DNA of 5,762 bases from Bacteroidetes bacterium UBA4408 (lineage in GTDB: Bacteria > Bacteroidota > Bacteroidia > UBA4408). How positions within the stretch are numbered: position 1 is the first letter of the stretch; each line of letters starts with the position of its first letter. The position numbers and the translations under genes were made by a program. The notes beneath the pieces were generated by a model. It was not told where the DNA came from. It saw only the letters and a program-made list of their open reading frames with translations, and did no database searches. The stretch is taken from positions 1 through 5,762 of the forward strand of contig DGQS01000075.1 of NCBI GenBank assembly GCA_002389785.1. Reading direction: 5' to 3'. Positions 1-5,070 of this stretch are shown one piece after another.

Positions 1-1027
1 CTTTTTTCTTAATAAAATCAAGCAATTGAGGAAATTGATTTTCAATGGCAACTTGAAATGAATCAGGGCTGGTATGTTGTTCTGAAAGTTTGGCTATCAC
101 GAGTTTGGTTATCTCTAAATCGTTGTCGGGCATTGGTTGTTTATCCATGTACTTCGACCATAATTTTTTGCTGATGGTAGCCATTTCTTGTTGAATCTCG
201 GCCTTACGTTTACTTGCTTTTTCATACATTTGATCAGCGTCGTAACTGGATTGTAAATCGAACACAAATTTCTTTTTATACAAGGCTTCGCCCAATCGAA
301 ATGATCGTGGAGTGTCATTTTTAAGTGCTTTTAACCAGGCAACATATTCACGCATGGCAACAGCGGCTTCTTTAGATCTAGCAATCATCGCAGTTTTTTC
401 GCTTTCGCTGAAACCGGATTTTTTGACTGAATCAATGTAGTCGTTTTCAAAGGTAGAAACAGCACCTTCATTTTGTTGAATTGCAAGTAAGGTATGTTCA
501 ACGGTTGGATTTTTAATATTTGCCTTCGCTGCCTCATAATAAGCACGGGCATTGCGTAACTTCAAATAAATATTTTTAACACGGGTATCCAGTTTGTCGA
601 CATTGCTCGCAAGAATTTCAGCACAGGAACCACTAATATTGTAGATACTTGGATTCCACTGATGAGCATTAAATTCTGTAATGTTAAATATACCTGAGTT
701 AAGCTGATTTCGGATTAATTCTAAATCGGTTTTATTATTTGCTGATAGTTTATTTTCATCGTATTTTTTCAACGAATCCAACTGGGAATTCAAAAACAAA
801 AGTTCTTTCTTTCGGGTAGATTCATCGTTCACAGTCATCACTGAATCGTAAGCATGGTAACCAACTGCGCTGGCCCATTCCGGATATGTTTTCCAAAGTT
901 CATCTACAAAGTGATTTTTGTACAACTCAAATGCTGCATCTTGTGATTCGCTTTCGTGTTTTTTAGATTCAGTAGAATTACATGACCACAGCACTATGCT
1001 GCAGAATACCAATACTATTTTTTTCAT
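1..1027 (-). CDS. DUF885 family lipoprotein, C-terminal part beyond the left edge
   Basis: This is an open frame of 342 codons from the ATG at 1025-1027 to the window edge, with no stop. The product starts with a short basic/hydrophobic signal (MKKIVLVFCSIVLWSC). It ends in a lipobox-like LWSC with Cys16 as the likely lipidation site, followed by a polar Asn/Ser/Glu/Lys linker, so it is probably an envelope lipoprotein. I recognise the mature part as the DUF885 family (usually about 580-600 residues): PEWASAVGYHAYD at 49-61, a central QWNPSIYN-like stretch, NIKNPTVEHTLLAIQQN in the middle, and SFRLGEALYKKKF from about 242. From memory, the family's conserved HExxxGH-like, metallopeptidase-like motif lies in the C-terminal half, which is not in this window, so catalysis cannot be judged. 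A peptidase-like role is inference. It is divergent from arfB and has its own candidate promoter 27 bases upstream of the start. A second, diverged DUF885 gene sits at the right end of the window. Confidence 0.85.
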   Translation of the reverse strand, partial: MKKIVLVFCSIVLWSCNSTESKKHESESQDAAFELYKNHFVDELWKTYPEWASAVGYHAYDSVMTVNDESTRKKELLFLNSQLDSLKKYDENKLSANNKTDLELIRNQLNSGIFNITEFNAHQWNPSIYNISGSCAEILASNVDKLDTRVKNIYLKLRNARAYYEAAKANIKNPTVEHTLLAIQQNEGAVSTFENDYIDSVKKSGFSESEKTAMIARSKEAAVAMREYVAWLKALKNDTPRSFRLGEALYKKKFVFDLQSSYDADQMYEKASKRKAEIQQEMATISKKLWSKYMDKQPMPDNDLEITKLVIAKLSEQHTSPDSFQVAIENQFPQLLDFIKKK

Positions 1028-1053
1028 TGCTCTGAGGTTTTAAAAAAGGAACG

Positions 1054-1083
1054 CTAATTTACACTTTTGTTTGAGTCGGCAAA
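1054..1083 (-). promoter_or_regulatory. Candidate Bacteroidota promoter for the left DUF885 gene
   Basis: Read on the minus strand, TTTG (1080-1083) is followed by 18 bases and then TAAATTAG (1054-1061). This is one mismatch from the Bacteroidota -7 consensus TAnnTTTG, with acceptable spacing. The -7 box lies 26 bases upstream of the ATG, giving a short leader. The assignment is pattern matching only. Confidence 0.45.
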
Positions 1084-1094
1084 AAGTGTGAAAT

Positions 1095-1526
1095 TTGGAA
1101 AAATTATGTTTAACTGTGACCTCAGCAACAAAAGACTTTTCAGGCGAATTCATGTTTAAGGCTACGCGCAGCAGTGGCAAAGGGGGACAACATGTAAACA
1201 AGGTTGCTTCCAAAATTGAATTACTGTTTTACCCCAATGAATCAGTGCTTTTAACATCTTCCGAAAAAGCCTTAGTACTTGAAAAATGGAAAAACAAACT
1301 ATCAGCAGAAGGTTGTTTGCGCATTGTATGCCAGGAAGACCGATCACAATTAAAAAACAAGGAAATTGCTATAAGAAAATTTTACACAATCTTAAAACGT
1401 ACGCTGCAAAAACCTAAAAAGCGCATAGCAGTTTCATTAAGTGATTCCGATAAAGAAATAAGGATAAAAGAGAAAAAGATCAAAAGCACTAAAAAGGTTT
1501 TGCGTCAAAAACCATTCATTGAATAA
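1095..1526 (+). CDS. arfB: Alternative ribosome-rescue peptidyl-tRNA hydrolase ArfB (GGQ release-factor-like protein)
   Basis: This 143-residue protein consists of the catalytic domain of class I release factors without their codon-recognition domains. That is the ArfB/YaeJ architecture (about 140 residues). The catalytic GGQ is at residues 30-32 within SSGKGGQHVNK, the loop that enters the peptidyl-transferase centre. QEDRSQLKNKE at about 80-90 is the second family signature. The C-terminal 35-40 residues are rich in Lys/Arg, matching the tail that binds the empty mRNA channel of stalled ribosomes. The expected function is hydrolysis of peptidyl-tRNA on ribosomes stalled without a stop codon. 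The start used is TTG at 1095. An in-frame TGA lies at 1089-1091, so the frame cannot extend further. The first in-frame ATG (codon 20, at 1152) would remove the conserved GEF residues just before the GGQ domain but keep the GGQ. There is no clear Shine-Dalgarno sequence. It converges on rpe, with one base between the stop codons. Confidence 0.92.
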   Translation: MEKLCLTVTSATKDFSGEFMFKATRSSGKGGQHVNKVASKIELLFYPNESVLLTSSEKALVLEKWKNKLSAEGCLRIVCQEDRSQLKNKEIAIRKFYTILKRTLQKPKKRIAVSLSDSDKEIRIKEKKIKSTKKVLRQKPFIE

Positions 1527-1527
1527 A

Positions 1528-2178
1528 TTAAACTTGCTTTAACAATGCAATTGTTTCAATGGGCGATGGCGATGTAAACACGGTATTTCCTGCGACTAAA
1601 ATATCCGCACCTTGTTGTATCAATTGTTTGTAATTCAATAAATCCACTCCTCCATCGATTTCAATTTTTGCGTTTGATTCCTTTTGTTGAATCAGTGTTT
1701 TTAATTCACTAATTTTTGTAAAAGTGTTACGAATAAATTTTTGTCCACCAAACCCGGGATTTACACTCATTACACACACAACATCTATTTCACTTATTAT
1801 TTCACTTAATCCAGCAACCGGACTATGCGGATTGATGGCTACTCCGGCTTGAATACCAAGCGATTTAATTTCTTGAATTGTACGGTGTAAATGAGTACAG
1901 GCTTCTAAGTGAACTGTAAGTATATCTGCACCGGCCTCTTTAAATTGGGATAAATATTTTTCAGGATGAACGATCATTAAGTGTACATCGAGCGGTTTTT
2001 TAGCGTGTTTTTTTAGTGCTTTTATAACCGGTATCCCTAAAGAAATATTAGGTACAAAAACACCGTCCATCACATCTACATGAAACCAATCGGCCATGCT
2101 GTTGTTTATCATTTCAACATCGCGTTGCAAATTGGCAAAATCAGCAGAAAGTATAGATGGAGCAAGTAAATATGACAT
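1528..2178 (-). CDS. rpe: Ribulose-phosphate 3-epimerase
   Basis: This 216-residue cytoplasmic TIM-barrel enzyme interconverts D-ribulose 5-phosphate and D-xylulose 5-phosphate in the non-oxidative pentose phosphate pathway. It is complete and of normal family length. Visible signatures are APSILSADF (6-14, with Ser8 a substrate-contact position), FHVDVMDGVFVPN (32-44) and DVHLMI (64-69). The phosphate-binding region VNPGFGGQKF is at 139-148 and EIDGGV at 173-178. By family knowledge the metal ligands are His33, Asp35, His66 and Asp175, with Asp35 and Asp175 as the acid/base pair; all four are present. The ATG at 2176-2178 places the first strand directly after it, as in homologues. The gene is alone on its strand, with its own candidate promoter upstream, and is divergent from the aldolase gene. 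Its stop is one base from the stop of arfB. Confidence 0.97.
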   Translation of the reverse strand: MSYLLAPSILSADFANLQRDVEMINNSMADWFHVDVMDGVFVPNISLGIPVIKALKKHAKKPLDVHLMIVHPEKYLSQFKEAGADILTVHLEACTHLHRTIQEIKSLGIQAGVAINPHSPVAGLSEIISEIDVVCVMSVNPGFGGQKFIRNTFTKISELKTLIQQKESNAKIEIDGGVDLLNYKQLIQQGADILVAGNTVFTSPSPIETIALLKQV

Positions 2179-2193
2179 GTGTTATTTTTTTTG

Positions 2194-2225
2194 CAATAGT
2201 ACGAATCTTTGCTAAAAGCACCAAT
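2194..2225 (-). promoter_or_regulatory. Candidate Bacteroidota promoter for rpe
   Basis: On the minus strand, ATTG (2222-2225) is followed by 20 bases and TACTATTG (2194-2201). This is one mismatch from TAnnTTTG, with 15 bases between the box and the rpe ATG. The leader would be very short. Support comes from pattern and position only. Confidence 0.38.
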
Positions 2226-2296
2226 GTAAACGGATGAGGTTTTAGGTAAGGCATCAAGTTTTTTTATCCTGGAAACGCACAAAAGAGTCAACCTAA

Positions 2297-2325
2297 ATTG
2301 GCTCTACAAAAAATTTTTATCTTTG
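2297..2325 (+). promoter_or_regulatory. Bacteroidota-type promoter for the class I aldolase gene
   Basis: TATCTTTG at 2318-2325 is an exact match to the TAnnTTTG consensus. ATTG at 2297-2300 lies 17 bases upstream as the -33 element. The box ends 36 bases before the aldolase ATG at 2362. This is the best promoter match in the window and suggests the gene is, or recently was, actively transcribed despite its internal stop. Confidence 0.6.
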
Positions 2326-2361
2326 ACCTTCTAAATAAAATTAACATAATAAAAACTGAGC

Positions 2362-3420
2362 ATGAATTCATCAAAAATAGCTGAATTATTAGGAAGCAAC
2401 GCTGATTCATTATTGAATCATACCTGCAAAACCATTTCAAAAGAGCACATTGTTTCGCCGGGTGCCGATTTTCTGAGCAAAACTTTTATTGATACTAACC
2501 GCAATAATCAAGTGTTGCGCAGTTTGGCTGACATTTATGGACATGGTCGTTTGGGTGGTAGTTGATATGTTTCAATTTTACCTGTTGATCAAGGTATTGA
2601 GCATTCAGCAGGTGCTTCTTTTGCACCAAATCCTATTTATTTTGATCCCGAAAATATTGTAAAGTTGGCGATTGAAGGAGGCTGTAATGCAGTGGCTTCA
2701 ACCTATGGTGTATTAGCAGCTTGCTCACGTAAATATGCCCATAAAATTCCCTTTATTGTAAAAATCAACCACAACGAATTTATTTCTTATCCCAATAAAT
2801 TTGATCAAATTATGTTTGGCTCGGTAGAGGATGCATGGAATTTAGGTGCTGTTGCAGTAGGAGCCACTATCTATTTTGGTTCGGAAGAATCGGGTCGCCA
2901 AATTATTGAGGTAGCACAAGCTTTTGAACGTGCACACGAATTAGGAATGGCAACCATTCTTTGGTGCTATACCCGCAACAATGCTTTTAAAAAGGATGGA
3001 ATTGATTATCATACTTCAGCTGATTTAACCGGTCAAGCCAATCATTTAGGAGTAACCATTCAAGCTGATATTATTAAGCAAAAATTGGCAACTAATAACG
3101 GTGGTTATACGGCTATTAATTTCGGAAAAACACATCCTAAAGTTTACAGCGAATTAACAACGAATCATCCGATTGATTTAAACCGTTACCAAGTAGCAAA
3201 TTGTTACATGGGTAAAATTGGGTTAATTAATTCTGGAGGCGAATCAAAAGGAGCGAGTGATTTGTCAGATGCAGTTACAACGGCAGTTATCAATAAAAGA
3301 GCCGGTGGACAAGGTTTGATTTCTGGCCGCAAAGCTTTTCAGCGACCTGTTAAAGAAGGAGTTGAATTGTTAAATGCGATTCAGGATGTATATTTAGCGA
3401 AGGATATTACCATCGCATAA
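2362..3420 (+). pseudogene. fbaB: Class I fructose-bisphosphate aldolase (FbaB/DhnA type) interrupted by an in-frame TGA at codon 68
   Basis: Read through the TGA at 2563-2565, the frame gives 352 positions, close to the 350 residues of E. coli FbaB, and aligns with it from end to end. The enzyme cleaves fructose 1,6-bisphosphate to dihydroxyacetone phosphate and glyceraldehyde 3-phosphate through a Schiff base. Signatures are RLGGS then the stop at 68, then [16 protein letters not shown] (69-84), [11 protein letters not shown] (about 129-139) and [12 protein letters not shown] (about 166-177). Further on are [15 protein letters not shown] (about 219-233), ADIIKQK (235-241), [13 protein letters not shown] and, near the C-terminus, [10 protein letters not shown]. 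Lys239 in ADIIKQK is my best inference for the Schiff-base lysine. Homologues have Gly-Tyr where this has TGA-Tyr, so one GGA to TGA change would explain the break. No other damage or frameshift is visible on either side. As written, translation yields 67 residues. Restart at a later codon would lose the first strand and the VDQG motif. It could be a recent nonsense mutation, a sequencing error or a gene read through at some level. Confidence 0.9.
2563..2565 (+). other. In-frame TGA interrupting the aldolase frame
   Basis: This TGA lies between Ser67 and Tyr69 in the sequence that reads GG(T/S)-G-Y in class I aldolases. The upstream frame (2362-2562) and downstream frame (2566-3420) are the same phase, so this is a point change and not an indel. 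The next base is T (TGAT). No other intact gene in the window uses TGA in frame or as its visible stop codon; the visible stops of complete genes are all TAA. Confidence 0.95.
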
Positions 3421-3430
3421 ATTACTTTAG

Positions 3431-3457
3431 TTGATGCATGTGCTTGAAATAGATTTA
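3431..3457 (+). promoter_or_regulatory. accD: Candidate promoter for accD
   Basis: TTG (3431-3433) is followed by 16 bases and TAGATTTA (3450-3457), one mismatch from TAnnTTTG and slightly tightly spaced. It ends 45 bases upstream of the accD ATG. The -7 box sits in the loop region of the inverted repeat at 3441-3471, so access to it could be regulated. This is pattern based and uncertain. Confidence 0.35.
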
Positions 3458-3471
3458 AATGAGTTCAAGCA
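3441..3471. repeat. Perfect 8-base inverted repeat between the aldolase gene and accD
   Basis: TGCTTGAA (3441-3448) and TTCAAGCA (3464-3471) are exact reverse complements separated by 15 bases. No T-run follows, so it is a poor intrinsic terminator for the aldolase gene. The arms flank the candidate accD -7 element, which fits an operator better, but no binding protein can be named. Confidence 0.55.
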
Positions 3472-3502
3472 ACATTCGAAGTTAACCTTAATATTATAAA
3501 GT

Positions 3503-4348
3503 ATGAGTTGGTTTAAGAGAATAAAAGAAGGTATTACCACATCCACCCACGAAAAAAAGGAAACCCCTGAAGGCTTGTGGTACAAATGCCCTCAATGCAA
3601 ACACATAGTAACAGCTCAAGACAATGTTGCCAATTTGTATGTGTGCGATAAATGCGAATACCATCAAAAGGTTGGATCAAAAGAATATTTCGAAATCATT
3701 TTCGACAACAATGAATTTATTGAATTATTTGCCAACCTTACTTCGGGTGATCCCCTTCATTTTGAGGATACAAAAAAATACAAAGACCGCTTAGTTGATA
3801 CACAAAAGAAAACAGGGCTAAAAGATGCTTTAACGGCAGCTCATGGTAAAGTTGAAGGGCTGGATTTGGTGATTTGCTGTATGGAATTTAATTTCATTGG
3901 TGGTTCGATGGGTTCGGTTGTGGGCGAAAAAATTTCGCGTGCCATTGATTATTGTATTCAAAAACGAATACCCTTAATGATTATCAGCAAATCGGGTGGT
4001 GCACGCATGATGGAAGCCGCGTTTTCGTTGATGCAAATGGCCAAAACGTCTGTAAAATTGTCCTTACTCGCAAAAGAAAAAATCCCTTACATTTCGTTTC
4101 TAACCGATCCAACCACTGGAGGAGTTACAGCTTCCTATGCGATGTTAGGTGATTTAAATATTTCTGAACCCGGTGCATTAATTGGATTTGCCGGTCCTCG
4201 TGTAGTAAAAGAAACCATTGGTAAAGATTTACCGAAAGGTTTTCAAACTGCCGAATTTGTTCTTGAACACGGCTTTCTGGATTTAATAATCAAACGTAAA
4301 GAGTTAAAATCAAGATTAGCTCATCTGCTTCGATTATTTGCAAACTAA
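3503..4348 (+). CDS. accD: Acetyl-CoA carboxylase, carboxyltransferase subunit beta
   Basis: This complete 281-residue protein is of normal length for Bacteroidota AccD. It pairs with AccA to transfer the carboxyl group from carboxybiotin on AccB to acetyl-CoA, forming malonyl-CoA for fatty acid synthesis in the cytoplasm. A four-cysteine zinc ribbon is visible near the N-terminus (Cys29 and Cys32 in CPQC, Cys48 and Cys51 in CDKC). The crotonase-fold carboxyltransferase domain follows, with [11 protein letters not shown] at 133-143, SGGARMMEA at 164-172, [12 protein letters not shown] at 202-213, then [13 protein letters not shown] and the C-terminal [11 protein letters not shown] motif. The ATG at 3503 gives the usual MSWFKR start. 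No Shine-Dalgarno sequence is visible. It lies 82 bases after the aldolase stop, with its own candidate promoter, and is closed by a strong hairpin terminator. Nothing in the sequence suggests impaired function. Confidence 0.97.
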   Translation: MSWFKRIKEGITTSTHEKKETPEGLWYKCPQCKHIVTAQDNVANLYVCDKCEYHQKVGSKEYFEIIFDNNEFIELFANLTSGDPLHFEDTKKYKDRLVDTQKKTGLKDALTAAHGKVEGLDLVICCMEFNFIGGSMGSVVGEKISRAIDYCIQKRIPLMIISKSGGARMMEAAFSLMQMAKTSVKLSLLAKEKIPYISFLTDPTTGGVTASYAMLGDLNISEPGALIGFAGPRVVKETIGKDLPKGFQTAEFVLEHGFLDLIIKRKELKSRLAHLLRLFAN

Positions 4349-4379
4349 AAAAAAGCCGGAACTTTCATCCGGCTTTTTT
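4349..4379. terminator. Bidirectional intrinsic terminator after accD
   Basis: GCCGGA (4355-4360) and TCCGGC (4368-4373) form a GC-rich stem with a 7-base loop. An A-run (4347-4354) lies on the left and a T-run (4374-4379) on the right, so the stem extends through A-T pairs and works in both directions. It starts immediately after the accD TAA and lies 11 bases from the stop of the convergent small gene at 4391. Confidence 0.93.
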
Positions 4380-4390
4380 ATTGAGTTAAT

Positions 4391-4708
4391 TTACCGATGT
4401 TGAGGGTCGTGCTTTTCTTTAGCAATATGCTTTCCGGCTCTTTTTTGTTCATGATGTATTTTTGCGCGTTCTTTAGGAGTAACAACACCGTCAGCTTTTG
4501 CCATGCGTTTATCGTGTTGTATTTTGCGTTGTTGCCTTTCCAGTTTTTCAGCTTCAGCCGGAGTTAACTCGCCATTTTTAACACCCTGTGCAATTTTTTT
4601 TTGCTGTTGTTCCTGTTTGTGCTTCACCTTTGGTGTGGCTGTTTGTGCTTTACTTTGTGAACAATAAAATAGTAGCAGAAAGCCGCTAAGCAAGAGTTTG
4701 ATTTTCAT
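4391..4708 (-). CDS. Small secreted, highly basic protein with a 28-residue tandem repeat; function unknown
   Basis: This 105-residue product starts with a Sec-type signal peptide (MKIK, a Leu/Phe-rich core to about residue 15, then SKA before Gln22 as a plausible cleavage site). Cys16 is preceded by Tyr, so a lipobox is unlikely. The mature part is rich in Lys, His, Gln and Arg, has no other cysteine, and looks helical. It contains two copies of a roughly 28-residue unit. NGELTPAEAEKLERQQRKI (45-63) lines up with DGVVTPKERAKIHHEQKRA (73-91), matching at Gly, Leu/Val, Thr-Pro, Glu, Lys, Leu/Ile and Gln. I recall similar small periplasmic proteins with DGxLTxxE units in Bacteroidota and Proteobacteria, but none with an established function. 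The acidic loop plus helix is faintly like EF-hand or TerB motifs, which is only a resemblance. It is convergent with accD and shares its terminator. Confidence 0.85.
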   Translation of the reverse strand: MKIKLLLSGFLLLFYCSQSKAQTATPKVKHKQEQQQKKIAQGVKNGELTPAEAEKLERQQRKIQHDKRMAKADGVVTPKERAKIHHEQKRAGKHIAKEKHDPQHR

Positions 4709-4722
4709 ACTTTTCTAAATTT

Positions 4723-4730
4723 TAAATGTA
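4723..4730 (-). promoter_or_regulatory. Candidate -7 box for the small secreted protein gene
   Basis: On the minus strand this reads TACATTTA, one mismatch from TAnnTTTG, 14 bases upstream of the ATG. No TTG is found at the expected -33 distance. Instead the small dyad at 4747-4761 occupies that region. The evidence is weak. Confidence 0.28.
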
Positions 4731-4746
4731 GCAATACGACTATTGT

Positions 4747-4761
4747 AACCTTCTAAAGGTT
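4747..4761. repeat. Short perfect dyad upstream of the small secreted protein gene
   Basis: AACCTT (4747-4752) and AAGGTT (4756-4761) are separated by 3 bases. The dyad lies at the -33 region of the candidate minus-strand promoter whose -7 box is at 4723-4730, so an operator is possible. A match this short can occur by chance in AT-rich DNA. Confidence 0.35.
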
Positions 4762-4861
4762 TAAATTAACTAAATTATTTTTGATTTTAGATAAATGCTT
4801 TTGTACCTAATTTAAATTTCGAATGAATAGAAATTATTGTTGGAATGCAGATTTGGCGACT

Positions 4862-4894
4862 GCCTGCCGTAAATAAGTTATCGCTATTTCAGGC
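4862..4894. repeat. Imperfect inverted repeat in the gene-free region
   Basis: The arms GCCTG (4862-4866) and AAATA (4871-4875) pair with TATTT (4885-4889) and CAGGC (4890-4894), leaving a 4-base bulge on the left and a 9-base loop. It is the most GC-rich part of the spacer. No T-run follows, so it is not an intrinsic terminator. Its function is unknown. Confidence 0.4.
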
Positions 4895-5002
4895 TGGGAT
4901 TCTTAAGATTACCGCTAATTGGATTTCGTTGTAAATAATATTCATCCCTTTCAATTTTTATCGATTACAACAATCGTAAACAAGAAAAATAAATTTATAA
5001 AA

Positions 5003-5036
5003 TTGCGGATAAGCATTTTTGATTTCATTAGATTTA
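5003..5036 (+). promoter_or_regulatory. Candidate promoter for the right DUF885 gene
   Basis: TTG (5003-5005) is followed by 23 bases and TAGATTTA (5029-5036), one mismatch from TAnnTTTG and at the upper end of accepted spacing. It ends 34 bases before the ATG at 5071. The same -7 octamer occurs before accD. Confidence is low because the surrounding sequence is very AT-rich. Confidence 0.27.
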
Positions 5037-5070
5037 CCATTTTAATCTCCACCCAACAATTCATCGACCT

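Larger units (their letters stand above)
4709..5070. other. 362-base gene-free region between two divergent genes
   Basis: No convincing gene is seen on either strand. It should hold the promoters of the minus-strand small gene (left) and the plus-strand DUF885 gene (right). Visible structure is AACCTT/AAGGTT around 3 bases (4747-4761), an imperfect dyad (4862-4894) made of GCCTG/CAGGC and AAATA/TATTT arms, the palindrome TCTTAAGA (4901-4908), and CGATT/AATCG around 5 bases (4962-4976). A stretch at about 4845-4920 is richer in G+C than its AT-rich surroundings and contains a 29-codon open frame (4845-4934). This could be an unannotated small RNA, a decayed element or ordinary spacer. No tRNA or riboswitch is recognisable. 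Confidence 0.6.

Noticed and set aside
115..318. Minus-strand open frame of 67 codons near the left edge.
   Set aside because: It lies in a different frame within the left DUF885 coding sequence, which is open for all 342 codons.
2109..2291. Minus-strand open frame of 60 codons upstream of and overlapping rpe.
   Set aside because: It overlaps the rpe start and its promoter in another frame, and the peptide shows no recognisable family.
2563..2596. Selenocysteine at the aldolase TGA: a stem TACCT/AGGTA (2579-2583 with 2592-2596, 8-base loop) lies at a SECIS-like distance after the TGA.
   Set aside because: Homologues have glycine, not cysteine, at this position, no redox role is known for it, the stem is only 5 pairs, and the hairpin falls in codons for the conserved LPVDQG motif that would exist anyway.
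2362..3420. Alternative genetic code with TGA read as glycine (as in Gracilibacteria/Absconditabacteria).
   Set aside because: The other genes in the window span about 1,300 codons with no in-frame TGA and many ordinary GGN glycines, and the gene content and promoters are Bacteroidota-like.
2665..3420. A separate 251-residue gene starting at TTG 2665.
   Set aside because: It is the downstream part of the same aldolase in the same frame as 2362-2562. Conserved aldolase sequence is present between the TGA and 2665, so this is not a natural start.
3441..3471. Intrinsic terminator for the aldolase gene.
   Set aside because: The stem is AT-containing with a 15-base loop and no T-run follows, unlike the clear terminator at 4349-4379.
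3952..4152. Plus-strand open frame of 66 codons inside accD.
   Set aside because: It is a shifted-frame shadow of the strongly conserved accD coding sequence.
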